From Roseomonas sp. (GTDB taxonomy: Bacteria > Pseudomonadota > Alphaproteobacteria > Acetobacterales > Acetobacteraceae), in contig JADCFQ010000034.1 of assembly GCA_020249435.1 (NCBI GenBank), positions 1-44,531 on the forward strand: a DNA stretch of 44,531 nt, written 5' to 3'. Each line of letters starts with the position of its first letter. The stretch's first letter is position 1. Under the pieces are notes generated by a model. The model was not told the DNA's origin. It worked only from the letters and a program-made list of their open reading frames with translations, and did not search any database. Below, piece by piece: positions 16,008 to 24,751 of this stretch. Made by a program: the position numbers and the translations under genes.

Positions 16008-17426
16008 ATGGCCGATTCACCCTCCCTCATCCCCGCACTTGCCAGCCTGCTTGGCCCCACTGGGCTGCTGACCGAAGCCTCAGACCTCGCGCCCGCGCTG
16101 GCGGATTGGCGGAGCCTTTATCAGGGCCGCGCCATGGCGCTGCTCCGCCCCGCCAATACCGCCGAATTGGCCGAGGCAGTCAGGCTCTGCAGCGCTGCCG
16201 GCATCGCCATTGTGCCGCAGGGGGGCAATACCTCCATGGTGGGTGGCGCGACGCCGGATGCTTCGGGGCGCGCGGTGATTGTCTCCCTCGCGCGCATGAA
16301 CCGCATCCGCGACCTCGACCCCGTTGATATGACCATGACGGCCGAGGCGGGCGTTGTCGTGAAAACCGCGCAGGAAGCCGCGGCGTCTGCCGGTTGCCTG
16401 TTTCCGCTCAGTTTCGGGGGTGAGGGCACGGCCATGATCGGCGGTGTGCTTTCCACCAATGCCGGCGGCAATAATACCGTGCGCTACGGCAATGCGCGGG
16501 AATTGATGCTGGGGCTTGAAGTGGTGCTGCCCGATGGCAGCATCTGGCATGGCTTGAGGCGGCTCCGCAAAGACAATACCGGCTATGCGCTGCGCCATGT
16601 TTTTGTGGGTGCCGAGGGCACGCTTGGCATCATCACTGCCGCTGTCTTGAAGCTTTTCGCCCGCCCCCGCGCCAATGAGGTGATTTTCGCCGCTATGCGT
16701 GATGCCGAAGCGGCACTCGACCTGTTCCGCCGCTTTCGTGACAATGACGAAAGCGCGATCCGCGCATTTGAATATATGTCGGGCGATGGCGTTGACCTGA
16801 CGGTACAATTGATCCCCGGCGTCACCCTGCCGGTTGCCGAACGCGCTGCCCATTACGCGCTGATTGATTTGGCCTCGACACGGCCAGACGCGGATTTGCG
16901 CGGCCTGGCGGAGCTGGTGCTGGCACCCGCCATGGAATCCGGCGAAGTGCTGGATGCCGTATTGGCCGAAAGCGAAGCGCAGCGCGCCGCGATTTGGCGG
17001 ATTCGCGAAGAACATACCGAAGCGCAGCGCAAGGCCGGCGCTTCGGTGAAGAATGATGTCTCTGTCCCCGTCTCCCGCGTGCCGGAGCTGATCGAACGTG
17101 CTTCGGAGGCCTGCCGCAAGCTGATCCCGGGCATTCGCCCCATGCCCTTCGGCCATATGGGCGATGGGAATATTCATGTGAATCTGGTGCAGCCTGAAGG
17201 CGCTGATCCGGCCGCCTTCCTGGCGCGCAGCCACGACATCATGGATTGCGTGAATGAGGTGGTGCGGGATTTGGACGGGTCTTTCAGCGCGGAACACGGC
17301 ATCGGGCAGCTTAAGACCGATATGATGGAAGCATGGCGCGGGGGCGCGGAATTGGCTGTCATGCGGCAGATCAAGGCGGCGCTCGATCCCAAGGGCCTGA
17401 TGAACCCCGGCAAGGTGCTGCCCTGA
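16008..17426 (+). CDS. FAD-linked 2-hydroxyacid dehydrogenase (D-2-hydroxyglutarate/D-lactate dehydrogenase, GlcD-like)
   Basis: This is a 472-residue flavoprotein of the VAO/FAD_binding_4 class. The FAD domain has IVPQGGNTSMVGGATPD (about residues 63-80) and VLSTNAGGNNTVRYGNAREL (about 147-166). The C-terminal substrate and cap domain contains the metal-site segment GHMGDGNIHVN (about 381-391) and AEHGIGQLK (about 428). This is the pattern of D-2-hydroxyglutarate dehydrogenases and close D-lactate or glycolate oxidases. Electrons probably go to ETF or quinone. It follows a TctC gene by 40 nt, and a G-rich ribosome-binding site (AGGGGGG) lies before the ATG. Precise substrate specificity cannot be assigned from the sequence. 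Confidence 0.88.
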   Translation: MADSPSLIPALASLLGPTGLLTEASDLAPALADWRSLYQGRAMALLRPANTAELAEAVRLCSAAGIAIVPQGGNTSMVGGATPDASGRAVIVSLARMNRIRDLDPVDMTMTAEAGVVVKTAQEAAASAGCLFPLSFGGEGTAMIGGVLSTNAGGNNTVRYGNARELMLGLEVVLPDGSIWHGLRRLRKDNTGYALRHVFVGAEGTLGIITAAVLKLFARPRANEVIFAAMRDAEAALDLFRRFRDNDESAIRAFEYMSGDGVDLTVQLIPGVTLPVAERAAHYALIDLASTRPDADLRGLAELVLAPAMESGEVLDAVLAESEAQRAAIWRIREEHTEAQRKAGASVKNDVSVPVSRVPELIERASEACRKLIPGIRPMPFGHMGDGNIHVNLVQPEGADPAAFLARSHDIMDCVNEVVRDLDGSFSAEHGIGQLKTDMMEAWRGGAELAVMRQIKAALDPKGLMNPGKVLP

Positions 17427-17459
17427 AGCCGCTTTCGGCCTTGGCGCCAAGCGGGTAGG

Positions 17460-18605
17460 GTGGCGCAGCCGATGACCCTGCTCGACCGATATCTTTTCCG
17501 CCAGCTTGCCCTGGCCCTGCTTGCCGTCACGGTGGGGCTGGCGGCGCTTGTCTGGCTGACGCAATCCTTACGCTTCATTGAATTGGTGCTGGATCGCGGC
17601 TTGTCGCTTGCGGTGTTTTTTGAATTGACCAGCCTTTTATTGCCATCCTTCTTTTCGGTCATTCTGCCGATCACGACCTTCATTGTGATGCTGTTCGTGC
17701 ATTTGCGCCTGGCCGGCGACCGCGAATTGGTGGTGATGCGCGCGGCGGGGCTTTCCAATTGGCAAATCGCACGCCCAGCCTTGGCGCTGGGGCTTCTGGT
17801 AGTGGCCGTGATGGCCTTTTTGAATTTCTGGCTGGTGCCGCTCAGCCACACCGCCTTCCGGCAATGGCAGTTTGAAATCCGCAACCAATTGGTGGGCGTG
17901 CTGGTGCAGGAGGGCGTTTTCTCTACCCTCGGCAATGACCTGACTGTCTATGCCCGCAAGCGTGATCCTGATGGCACGCTGCGCGGCATTTTGGTGCACG
18001 ACCAGCGCGAAGCCGGCGGGGCGGTGACCATCCTCGCGCAGGCCGGGCGCATTGGGCAGGGGGCGGATGGGCCGCGCGTGACGCTGTACGATGGTGTGCG
18101 CCAGCAGATGGAAAAGGGCGCCGCCGGCGCGCCGCCGCGGCTGACGGTACTGAGCTTTTCCGAAAACAGCGTTGATCTGGCCCGCGTGGCGCGCAATGAG
18201 GAAACGCGGAGCCGTGACAGCCGGGAACGTTCGATTGCTGAATTGCTGGACCCCGATCCGGTTGAGGGTTTGCGCCCGCGCGAACTCAGGCGCTTCCGGG
18301 CCGAGGCGCATCAGCGCATGGCCAGCCCGCTGACCGCGCTTTCCTTCGCGCTGGTCGGGCTTGCGGTGGCGCTGACCGGGCAATTCCGCCGCCATGGCGG
18401 TGGTATCGGCGTGGTGCTTGGTATTGGCATCATGGTGGCGCTGCTGGCGCTTGGCTTGACCATCAGCAATGCGGCGACGCGGCGCGATGGGCTGATCTGG
18501 TTGATCTGGCTGCATGCGATCCTGCCGGGCGTGATTTCCGCCTGGTGGCTGGCCGGCGCCCCCGGCCTGCCCCGCAAAGCGCCCCCGCGTGAGGCGCTGT
18601 CATGA
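17460..18605 (+). CDS. lptF: LPS export ABC transporter permease LptF
   Basis: LptF is one of two inner-membrane permeases of the LptB2FGC machine that extracts lipopolysaccharide and pushes it to the outer membrane. The 381 residues have the YjgP/YjgQ layout. Three N-terminal transmembrane helices (within about 10-130) include LVVMRAAGLSNWQIARPAL, the coupling helix that contacts LptB. A periplasmic jellyroll follows (about 135-265), then three C-terminal helices. Two starts are possible, GTG at 17460 or ATG at 17472 just inside; AGGG precedes the first by few bases, so the ATG may be the true one. A 12-nt palindrome CTTGGCGCCAAG (17440-17451) sits just upstream. The gene overlaps lptG. Confidence 0.93.
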   Translation: MAQPMTLLDRYLFRQLALALLAVTVGLAALVWLTQSLRFIELVLDRGLSLAVFFELTSLLLPSFFSVILPITTFIVMLFVHLRLAGDRELVVMRAAGLSNWQIARPALALGLLVVAVMAFLNFWLVPLSHTAFRQWQFEIRNQLVGVLVQEGVFSTLGNDLTVYARKRDPDGTLRGILVHDQREAGGAVTILAQAGRIGQGADGPRVTLYDGVRQQMEKGAAGAPPRLTVLSFSENSVDLARVARNEETRSRDSRERSIAELLDPDPVEGLRPRELRRFRAEAHQRMASPLTALSFALVGLAVALTGQFRRHGGGIGVVLGIGIMVALLALGLTISNAATRRDGLIWLIWLHAILPGVISAWWLAGAPGLPRKAPPREALS

Positions 18606-19726
18606 CCTTGCCCATCACGCTCATGGCCTATGTGGCGCGGCGCTTTGCCGGCATGGCGCTGCTGATGCTGTTGGCGCTTTCCATGTTGGTCGCGCTGTTT
18701 GATCTGATTGAATTGCTGCGCCGCGCAGCAACCAGGCCTGAGGCGAATTTTGCGCTGGTGTCACAAATCGCGGCGCTCCGCATCCCCTATGTCGCGATGC
18801 AAATCCTGCCCTTTGCGGTGTTGCTTGGTGGCATTATCGCTTTTTGGCGGCTCACGCGGTTTTCCGAATTGGTGGTGGCGCGCGCGGCGGGGATTTCCGC
18901 CTGGGGCTTTCTGGCTGGGCCAGTGCTGGTCGCGCTGTTGCTTGGGCTTGGCGCCAGCATGGCGCTTTCGCCCTTGTCTTCGGCCATGTTGGCCCGCGCG
19001 GAGCGGCTCGATCAGCTTTATCTCCGCAATGTCGGCGGCATCACGGCTTTGGCCGGCGGCCGGCTTTGGCTGCGGCAGGCCGATGATGGGCTGCAACCCC
19101 AAGGCGTTGCCATTATCTCTGGCCGTCCCATCGCAACGCGGGAAGTGCAGCCGAGTGAAGTGCTGCGCCTGGCCGAGGTAAGCGTTTGGCGGCTTTCGGC
19201 GGAAGATCGCCCCTTGGCGCGCATCGAAGCCACATCGGCCTTGCTCCAACCCGGGCGCTGGCGCATTGAAGGTGCCAGGGTTTTTGGCGCGGATCGCGCG
19301 GCGGGCGCGCCGCAGAGTCTGGATTTCCCGACCGAATTGACGCCTGAGCGGATCGAGAATTCCTTCGCAAGCCCCGATACACTTAGCCTTTGGGCCTTAC
19401 CGGAATTCATTACGGTTTTGGAAAATGCTGGGTTTTCTGCCATTCGCCATCGGCTGCATTTCCAGTCACTATTGGCGCTACCGCTGCTTGCCATCGCCAT
19501 GGCGCTGCTGGCAGCTGGGTTTTCCATGCGCTCGGCGCGACGCGGTGGCGTGGCGCGAATGATCGCGGGCGGGGTCAGCGCGGGCTTCGCGCTTTTTGTG
19601 CTGGACAAGATCACGGGCGAATTTGGTGAAGCGGGTACCTTGCCTGTGGTATTGGCGGCTTGGGCGCCGGCGGGCGCCGGATTCCTGCTGGCGGCCGCGC
19701 TGCTGCTGCATCTTGAGGATGGGTAG
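18602..19726 (+). CDS. lptG: LPS export ABC transporter permease LptG
   Basis: This is the partner permease of LptF, 374 residues, with the same six-helix plus jellyroll plan. The N-terminal helix MALLMLLALSMLVALFDL is clear. ELVVARAAGISAWGFLAGPV is the coupling segment for LptB. The C-terminal half holds LLALPLLAIAMALLAAGFSM and a helix around VSAGFALFVLDKI. It starts on the ATG of an ATGA overlap with lptF and is followed after one base by lptD. Co-production of both permeases and the outer-membrane acceptor is therefore likely. lptA, lptB and lptC are not in the window. Confidence 0.93.
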   Translation: MTLPITLMAYVARRFAGMALLMLLALSMLVALFDLIELLRRAATRPEANFALVSQIAALRIPYVAMQILPFAVLLGGIIAFWRLTRFSELVVARAAGISAWGFLAGPVLVALLLGLGASMALSPLSSAMLARAERLDQLYLRNVGGITALAGGRLWLRQADDGLQPQGVAIISGRPIATREVQPSEVLRLAEVSVWRLSAEDRPLARIEATSALLQPGRWRIEGARVFGADRAAGAPQSLDFPTELTPERIENSFASPDTLSLWALPEFITVLENAGFSAIRHRLHFQSLLALPLLAIAMALLAAGFSMRSARRGGVARMIAGGVSAGFALFVLDKITGEFGEAGTLPVVLAAWAPAGAGFLLAAALLLHLEDG

Positions 19727-19727
19727 A

Positions 19728-21986
19728 ATGTCGCGCCGGGTCGCTAAAATCCTTTTGGTGATGATGGTTGCTTTGGGGCCAGTCGAAGCCTTGGCGCAGG
19801 CGACGGTGCTGCCCCCGATTACGGCGCCCGCGCCTATTCGGCCGACCCTGCCTTCCGAAGCCCCTGCGGCGGCACCCACACCCGCCGCGTCGGCACCGTC
19901 GGAGCCTGTCACCTTCACCGCCGATGAAGTGCAATACGACCAAAATGCCGCCCTGGTAGTGGCACGCGGCCGAGTGGAAGCCTTTCAAGGCGGGCGTATC
20001 CTGCGTGCGGATGAACTGACCTATAACCGCAACACCGGTGTCGCGACGGCACGTGGCAATGTGCAGCTGATTGAAGCGGATGGACAGGTTTTTTTCGCGG
20101 ATAACGCTGTCCTGTCCAATCAGATGCGCGATGGCGTGCTGGAAGGGCTGCGCGGCTATCTGCTGCAAAATGGCCGTATTGCTGCAAATGGTGCACGGCG
20201 CACTGATGGTTCGATTTTCGACCTTTCGCGTGTTCTTTATACCGTCTGCGATCCCTGCAAGGATGACCCGCTGGCACCCCCCATCTGGCAGTTGCGCGCG
20301 CGCACCGCCACCTTGGATCGCACGGAACAACAAGTGCGGTATCGCGGTGCCTCGCTCGATATGGCTGGTGTGCCGGTGATTTGGCTGCCCTATTTCCAGC
20401 ACCCGGACGGATCCGCCGCAAGACAATCTGGCTTTCTCAGCCCAAGTTTCGGCGTTACCAAATTTCTCGGCGGTTTCGTTGAAACACCCTATTACTGGGC
20501 GATTGATGAAACTCAGGAATTGGTCCTGCGCCCCACTATTTCGACCCGTGTCGCGCCCAATCTTGGGTTGGATTACCGGCGACGCTTCAACAATGGTGAG
20601 ATTGAGGTCTTGAGTTCTGCCGGCCATCTGGATGGCCGCGATGGTACGGAAGAAGGCTTTGCGGGCCATATCTTCGCCAAGGGCCGCTTTTCCCTGGATG
20701 AAACCTGGCGCGCCGGGTTTGACCTGAACCGCGCGAGCTCCGAACAATACCTCCGCATCTATCGCTATGGGGCACAGCGCGTCCTGCCGACAACTCTTTT
20801 CACCGAGGGTTTTTGGGGCCCTGAGGGTTTTGCGCGGTTTGATGCCCGCGCCTATCAGGGCCTGCGGCGGACCGATGACATCAGCCGCATCCCCCTCGTG
20901 CTGCCCAATATCTATGCCGATTGGGAATCGCCGGAGGATTCACTTGGCGGGCGTTTCACTATTGATACCTGGAATTTCGCCGTCTTTCGCGGTACCGGCA
21001 CCAGCACACGCCGCGCTGCAACGCGTATGGGATATGCCCTGCCGCGCATGGATGATCTGGGCGGCATCTGGACGCTTCGCGCACAGAGCGATCTGGCGGC
21101 CTATGATTTTGAGGATATCAACCTTGCCCCCAATTTCGCGACCGGTGGCGCCAATGGGCAAAGTGCTGCGGCGAATATCCGGACGGCGCTTGATTGGCGG
21201 ATGCCCTTTTTGCGTGATGGAGGTGATTGGGGTCGCCAGGTGATTGAACCGCGCGTCCAATTGGTGACGGGCCCGATGACCGGCAGCCAATATCGCATCC
21301 CGAATGAAGACAGCATTGTCTTCGACTTCACCGATGCCAATCTGTTCTCGCTCAACCGCTTTACTGGGCGGGATCGGCAGGAAGGTGGCACGCGCGCCGA
21401 TATGGCGTTGCGCGGCGCCTGGTTCCTGCCGGAAGATCGCCAGCTTGAAGCCGTGGTCGGCCGATCCTTCCGCGTTCAGGAAAATGGCGGGCCCTTTTAC
21501 CCCTATAGCGGCCTGGAAAATCGTGCCTCTGATTGGGTCAGCCGACTGACCTTCAGGCCAAGCTCCTGGCTTGACCTGACCGGCCGCGCGCGGCGCGGCG
21601 GAGAAAGCTTTGCGGCCCGCGCCTATGATGTCAGCGCCACGCTGCGACCCACCCAGGATACCGGCTTCACCCTGGGCTATTTGCAGGCGCCACCCATGCC
21701 CTTTCTCAATCCTGTGGCGCAGCGCGAGGAAATCTATTTGGGCGCTAGGCAGCGTCTTGGCTTTTGGCAAGTCAGCGCCTTTGGCCGCCAGGATCTCCAG
21801 CTTAATCGCCCGGTAGCCGTTGGCGTTTCGGCAATGTATGAGGATGAGTGCTTTATTTTTGAAACCCGTTTCGTTAAGCGCTATGCTGAAGATCCTGCGA
21901 CGGGCGATCTCTTTCCAGGGGCCACGGTGTTGCTGTTCCGCTTTGGCTTCAAGACCATTGGTGATTTCGGATTGAGGGCTCTATGA
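19728..21986 (+). CDS. lptD: LPS-assembly protein LptD (outer-membrane translocon)
   Basis: LptD forms the outer-membrane barrel that, with LptE, places LPS in the outer leaflet. The 752-residue protein starts at the ATG one base after the lptG stop and has a signal peptide ending near EALAQ. A Pro/Ala-rich linker leads to the OstA jellyroll (from about residue 62, FTADEVQYDQ, with RADELTYNRNTGVATARG). Then comes the large barrel domain (about 200-745). Cysteines are C174 and C177 (CDPC) plus C708, fewer and differently spaced than in E. coli, as is usual in alphaproteobacteria; they suggest disulfide-dependent maturation. An in-frame extension upstream (to 19596) lies inside lptG and was rejected. 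Confidence 0.93.
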   Translation: MSRRVAKILLVMMVALGPVEALAQATVLPPITAPAPIRPTLPSEAPAAAPTPAASAPSEPVTFTADEVQYDQNAALVVARGRVEAFQGGRILRADELTYNRNTGVATARGNVQLIEADGQVFFADNAVLSNQMRDGVLEGLRGYLLQNGRIAANGARRTDGSIFDLSRVLYTVCDPCKDDPLAPPIWQLRARTATLDRTEQQVRYRGASLDMAGVPVIWLPYFQHPDGSAARQSGFLSPSFGVTKFLGGFVETPYYWAIDETQELVLRPTISTRVAPNLGLDYRRRFNNGEIEVLSSAGHLDGRDGTEEGFAGHIFAKGRFSLDETWRAGFDLNRASSEQYLRIYRYGAQRVLPTTLFTEGFWGPEGFARFDARAYQGLRRTDDISRIPLVLPNIYADWESPEDSLGGRFTIDTWNFAVFRGTGTSTRRAATRMGYALPRMDDLGGIWTLRAQSDLAAYDFEDINLAPNFATGGANGQSAAANIRTALDWRMPFLRDGGDWGRQVIEPRVQLVTGPMTGSQYRIPNEDSIVFDFTDANLFSLNRFTGRDRQEGGTRADMALRGAWFLPEDRQLEAVVGRSFRVQENGGPFYPYSGLENRASDWVSRLTFRPSSWLDLTGRARRGGESFAARAYDVSATLRPTQDTGFTLGYLQAPPMPFLNPVAQREEIYLGARQRLGFWQVSAFGRQDLQLNRPVAVGVSAMYEDECFIFETRFVKRYAEDPATGDLFPGATVLLFRFGFKTIGDFGLRAL

Positions 21987-22141
21987 GCACTTGCGCTACC
22001 CCGCCCGCCGATGGCGGCAAATTCAGTGCGTTTTCAGCTCACCCTTGCGCGCCGAGAACGCAGGCTGAAGTTTTGTTTGGCCGCATTTTCCGAGCCGCCA
22101 AGTGATTCCACTCGGCTTGAAAATGCTTTAAGGAGGCGTTG
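21987..22141 (+). promoter_or_regulatory. lptD-surA intergenic region with a bulged hairpin
   Basis: This is the only sizeable gap in the lptF-to-rsmA series (155 nt). GAGCCG (22092-22097) and CGGCTT (22113-22118) pair with one G-T wobble, and AGTG/CACT extend the stem inside a CCA bulge around an ATTC loop. It ends about 12 bases before AAGGAGG, the surA ribosome-binding site. No T-tract follows, and no convincing -35/-10 pair was found. It could attenuate or separately control surA, but this is only a structural observation. Confidence 0.3.
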
Positions 22142-23458
22142 ATGCGCGCCGTGACCTTGTCCCGAAAACCCCTTCTGGCGTTGGCACTGCTGGCAGCCAT
22201 GCTGGTGCACGGCACCCCAACACCTGCCCTGGCGCAAGCCGCGGGCGGCAGCGTGAACAGCATCGTCGCTGTCGTGAATGGCGATGTCGTGACGCGCAGC
22301 GAAGTCGAAAGCCGCCGCCGCCTGCTGGCGCTTTCCGCCGGCATGGCGGGCGATACGGGTGCGCAAAGCGGGGATCAAATCCTGCGTCTGCTGATTGATG
22401 AGCGGTTGCGTATTCAGGAACTCAGCCGCCGGCGCATCCTGGTGACGGATCAGGATATCGCGAGTTCCGTCGCCAATATCGAAAGCCGCAATGGGCTGCC
22501 ACCCGGTGGCGTGGTGCAGAATCTGCGCCGTGCCGGGATCGAGCCGCGCGTTTTGTATGACCAGATCCGCGCACAGATCGGCTGGGCGCGGCTGTTGCGC
22601 GGCATGCTTGGCGAACAGGCCAATATTCCGGAAGCCGAGGTGAATGAATTCCTTGCCGCCCAGCGCGCGCGGCTTGGCGAGCCCGAATTCCTCGTCTCCG
22701 AAATCTTCATTCCGGTGGAAAATCCTGGCCAGGAAGCGCAGGTGCGCCGCTTTGTGACTGATGTCATTCAACGCCTGCGCCAGGGCGTGCCCTTCCCCAT
22801 GGTCGCAGCGCAGTTCAGCCAATCGCAATCCGCCATCCAAGGCGGCGCGATGGATTGGATGACGGCGGATCGCTTTGATCCGGCGGTTGCGAATATCCTG
22901 CGTCAAATGCCCGAAGGCGCCATCAGCAATCCCATTCGCGTGCCCGGCGGCTTTGAAATCGTGTTGCTGCGCGACCGGCGCGTCTCGGGCCGCGATATGG
23001 CAACCATCATGAATATGCGACAGGTGTTTCTGCCCTTTGAAGGTCAGGTGAACCCGCAAGCCCCAACCGCGCAGCAATTGGCGCAGTTGCAGCGGGCGCA
23101 AGCCCTGTCCGACCAGGCGCGCGGCTGTGAGGCGATGGATGCCGCCGCCCGTGGCAGCCCACGCCCTGCCGATCCCGGCCCGGTTCGGCTGGACAATATC
23201 ACCCCGCCCGAATTGCGTGATCTGCTGGGCAGCTTGCCGATTGGGCGCGCGACGCAGCCGATTATTTCCGTGGATGGCGCCCTGATTTTCATGGTCTGCG
23301 CGCGTGAGACCCGCAACATGGCGGAAGCCAATCCACAACAGGCGCGAGAAATCCTGCTGCGGGATCGGGTTGAATTGCTGTCCCGTCAATTGCAGCGCGA
23401 TTTGCGCCGCCGCGCCCAGATTGAGATGCGCACGAACAACGCCGCGCGCCCAGGCTAA
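22142..23458 (+). CDS. surA: Periplasmic peptidyl-prolyl isomerase/outer-membrane protein chaperone SurA
   Basis: SurA escorts unfolded beta-barrel proteins, including LptD, across the periplasm. The 438-residue product starts at the ATG at 22142, five bases after AAGGAGG; the TTG one codon earlier is less likely. It has a signal peptide (LLALALLAAMLVHG, cleavage near ALAQA). The SurA N-domain follows (VNSIVAVVNGDVVTRSEVE, about residues 38-56, and LIDERLRIQEL). Next is a parvulin domain (about 181-279, with GGAMDWMTADRFDP) and a C-terminal region ending in a basic helix. A second C-terminal PPIase-like segment (ELRDLLGSLPIGRATQPI) appears degenerate. Its place directly after lptD fits its role as an LptD chaperone. 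Confidence 0.92.
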   Translation: MRAVTLSRKPLLALALLAAMLVHGTPTPALAQAAGGSVNSIVAVVNGDVVTRSEVESRRRLLALSAGMAGDTGAQSGDQILRLLIDERLRIQELSRRRILVTDQDIASSVANIESRNGLPPGGVVQNLRRAGIEPRVLYDQIRAQIGWARLLRGMLGEQANIPEAEVNEFLAAQRARLGEPEFLVSEIFIPVENPGQEAQVRRFVTDVIQRLRQGVPFPMVAAQFSQSQSAIQGGAMDWMTADRFDPAVANILRQMPEGAISNPIRVPGGFEIVLLRDRRVSGRDMATIMNMRQVFLPFEGQVNPQAPTAQQLAQLQRAQALSDQARGCEAMDAAARGSPRPADPGPVRLDNITPPELRDLLGSLPIGRATQPIISVDGALIFMVCARETRNMAEANPQQAREILLRDRVELLSRQLQRDLRRRAQIEMRTNNAARPG

Positions 23459-23462
23459 AGGC

Positions 23463-24293
23463 GTGGCCAACCCCGCACTGCCAAGCCTGAGCGATACCAT
23501 CGCCCGGCATGGGCTTGATGCACGCAAGGCGCTTGGTCAGCATTTCCTGCTTGATCCCAATATCTGCGCGCGTATCGCTGGCCTGGCCGGTGATCTTGCG
23601 GGGCGCCATGTGCTGGAAGTGGGGCCAGGGCCGGGTGGGCTGACGCGCGCGCTGTTGGAGACACCGGCCGCATCGGTGCTGGCGGTTGAACTTGATTCTC
23701 GCGCCGTGATCGCCTTGCAGGAATTGGTGGCGGCCTATCCTGCGCGGCTTCGCGTACTGGAAGCCGATGCGCTTGGCGCGGACCCTGCCTCGGCCCTGCC
23801 CGCACCAAGGCGGATCATCGCCAACCTGCCCTATAATGTCGCGAGCCCCTTGCTGGTGCGCTGGCTGCGTGGCGCGGCAGCGCTGGAGGGCATGACGCTG
23901 ATGTTCCAGCTTGAGGTCGCCGAACGCATCACTGCCGCCCCCGCCACCCCCGCCTATGGGCGCTTGGCCGTGCTGGCGCAATGGCGCTGCCGCTGCGATT
24001 TGCTGCTGCGCCTGCCGCCTGGCGCCTTCAGCCCGCCGCCCAAGGTCTGGTCCGCCGTGGTCGGTTTTGTGCCCCATGCGGAAGACCCGCCGCCTGCGCT
24101 ATTCGCTGCCATGGAAAAACTCACCGCCGCCGCCTTTGGGCAAAGGCGCAAAATGTTGCGCGGCGCCCTGAAGGCGCTTGGGGGCGCCGAAGCCTTGCTG
24201 GACCAAGCCGGCATCGCCGGGGATCGGCGCGGGGAAACCCTGACCGTCGCTGAATTCGACCGGTTGGCGCGCGGTTTGGCCAGCCGGGGTTAA
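23463..24293 (+). CDS. rsmA: 16S rRNA (adenine(1518)-N6/adenine(1519)-N6)-dimethyltransferase RsmA (KsgA)
   Basis: RsmA dimethylates two adjacent adenosines in the 3' hairpin of 16S rRNA late in 30S assembly. The 276-residue protein opens with IARHGLDARKALGQHFLLD. It has the SAM motif VLEVGPGPGGLTRAL (about 51-65) and the catalytic NLPY (N121) followed by NVASPLL, and ends with FGQRRKMLRGALKAL. The start is taken as the GTG at 23463, four bases after the surA stop. The AAAGG before it is unusually close, so the start is less certain, but no other start codon precedes the conserved N-terminus without entering surA. pdxA, normally between surA and rsmA, is missing. The TAA overlaps the stop of the convergent gene. 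Confidence 0.93.
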   Translation: MANPALPSLSDTIARHGLDARKALGQHFLLDPNICARIAGLAGDLAGRHVLEVGPGPGGLTRALLETPAASVLAVELDSRAVIALQELVAAYPARLRVLEADALGADPASALPAPRRIIANLPYNVASPLLVRWLRGAAALEGMTLMFQLEVAERITAAPATPAYGRLAVLAQWRCRCDLLLRLPPGAFSPPPKVWSAVVGFVPHAEDPPPALFAAMEKLTAAAFGQRRKMLRGALKALGGAEALLDQAGIAGDRRGETLTVAEFDRLARGLASRG

Positions 24294-24751
24294 ACCCAGC
24301 GCCGGACGCGACCGCGGTAAGCCTCATAAGCCGCGCCGAAACGCGTGCTGAGGTAGGCTTCCTCCTTCACCACGACCAGCCGATCCAGCGCCAAATGGCA
24401 GGCGAGCAAGGCAAGCCAGCCCCAAAGATCACCCCAGCGCAGCGCAAAACCCAGCACCACCACCAGAAAGCCAAGATAGATCGGGTTGCGGCTGAAGCGG
24501 AACGGCCCGGTCGTCACAATGGCGGCATCGGGCCTATCCGGCCTTGGGTCATTGCCGGCCTGCACCAGCGCCAGCAGTGCCCAGCCGATCAGCGCCACAC
24601 CCAGAAAAATAACCAGCACGCCGTAATCGGGCAAAGGCGGGCCGAGCAGCACGGGGAAGAAAAGATGCGCGAACCAGGCCACCGCCAGCACACCGCCCAC
24701 CAGCACGGGCGGCGGCAGGCGCACGCCGGGGCCGTGATCTGCTTCGGTCAT
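24290..24751 (-). CDS. Isoprenylcysteine carboxyl methyltransferase-like membrane protein
   Basis: This is a 153-residue integral membrane methyltransferase of the ICMT/PEMT class. Hydrophobic helices are seen at about residues 17-35, 43-63 and 97-120. The conserved catalytic block is TTGPFRFSRNPIYLGFLV (about 80-97) followed by LVVVKEEAYLSTRFGAAYEAY, which binds SAM and the lipid-like substrate. Bacterial homologues are mostly of unknown substrate. It starts in an ATGA overlap with ygfZ, so the two are co-transcribed. Its TAA shares the palindrome TTAA with the stop of the convergent rsmA. Confidence 0.85.
   Translation of the reverse strand: MTEADHGPGVRLPPPVLVGGVLAVAWFAHLFFPVLLGPPLPDYGVLVIFLGVALIGWALLALVQAGNDPRPDRPDAAIVTTGPFRFSRNPIYLGFLVVVLGFALRWGDLWGWLALLACHLALDRLVVVKEEAYLSTRFGAAYEAYRGRVRRWV

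Noticed and set aside
16080-17564. 494-residue antisense frame opposite the FAD dehydrogenase
   Set aside because: It has no family features and is composed of codon-bias shadow residues.
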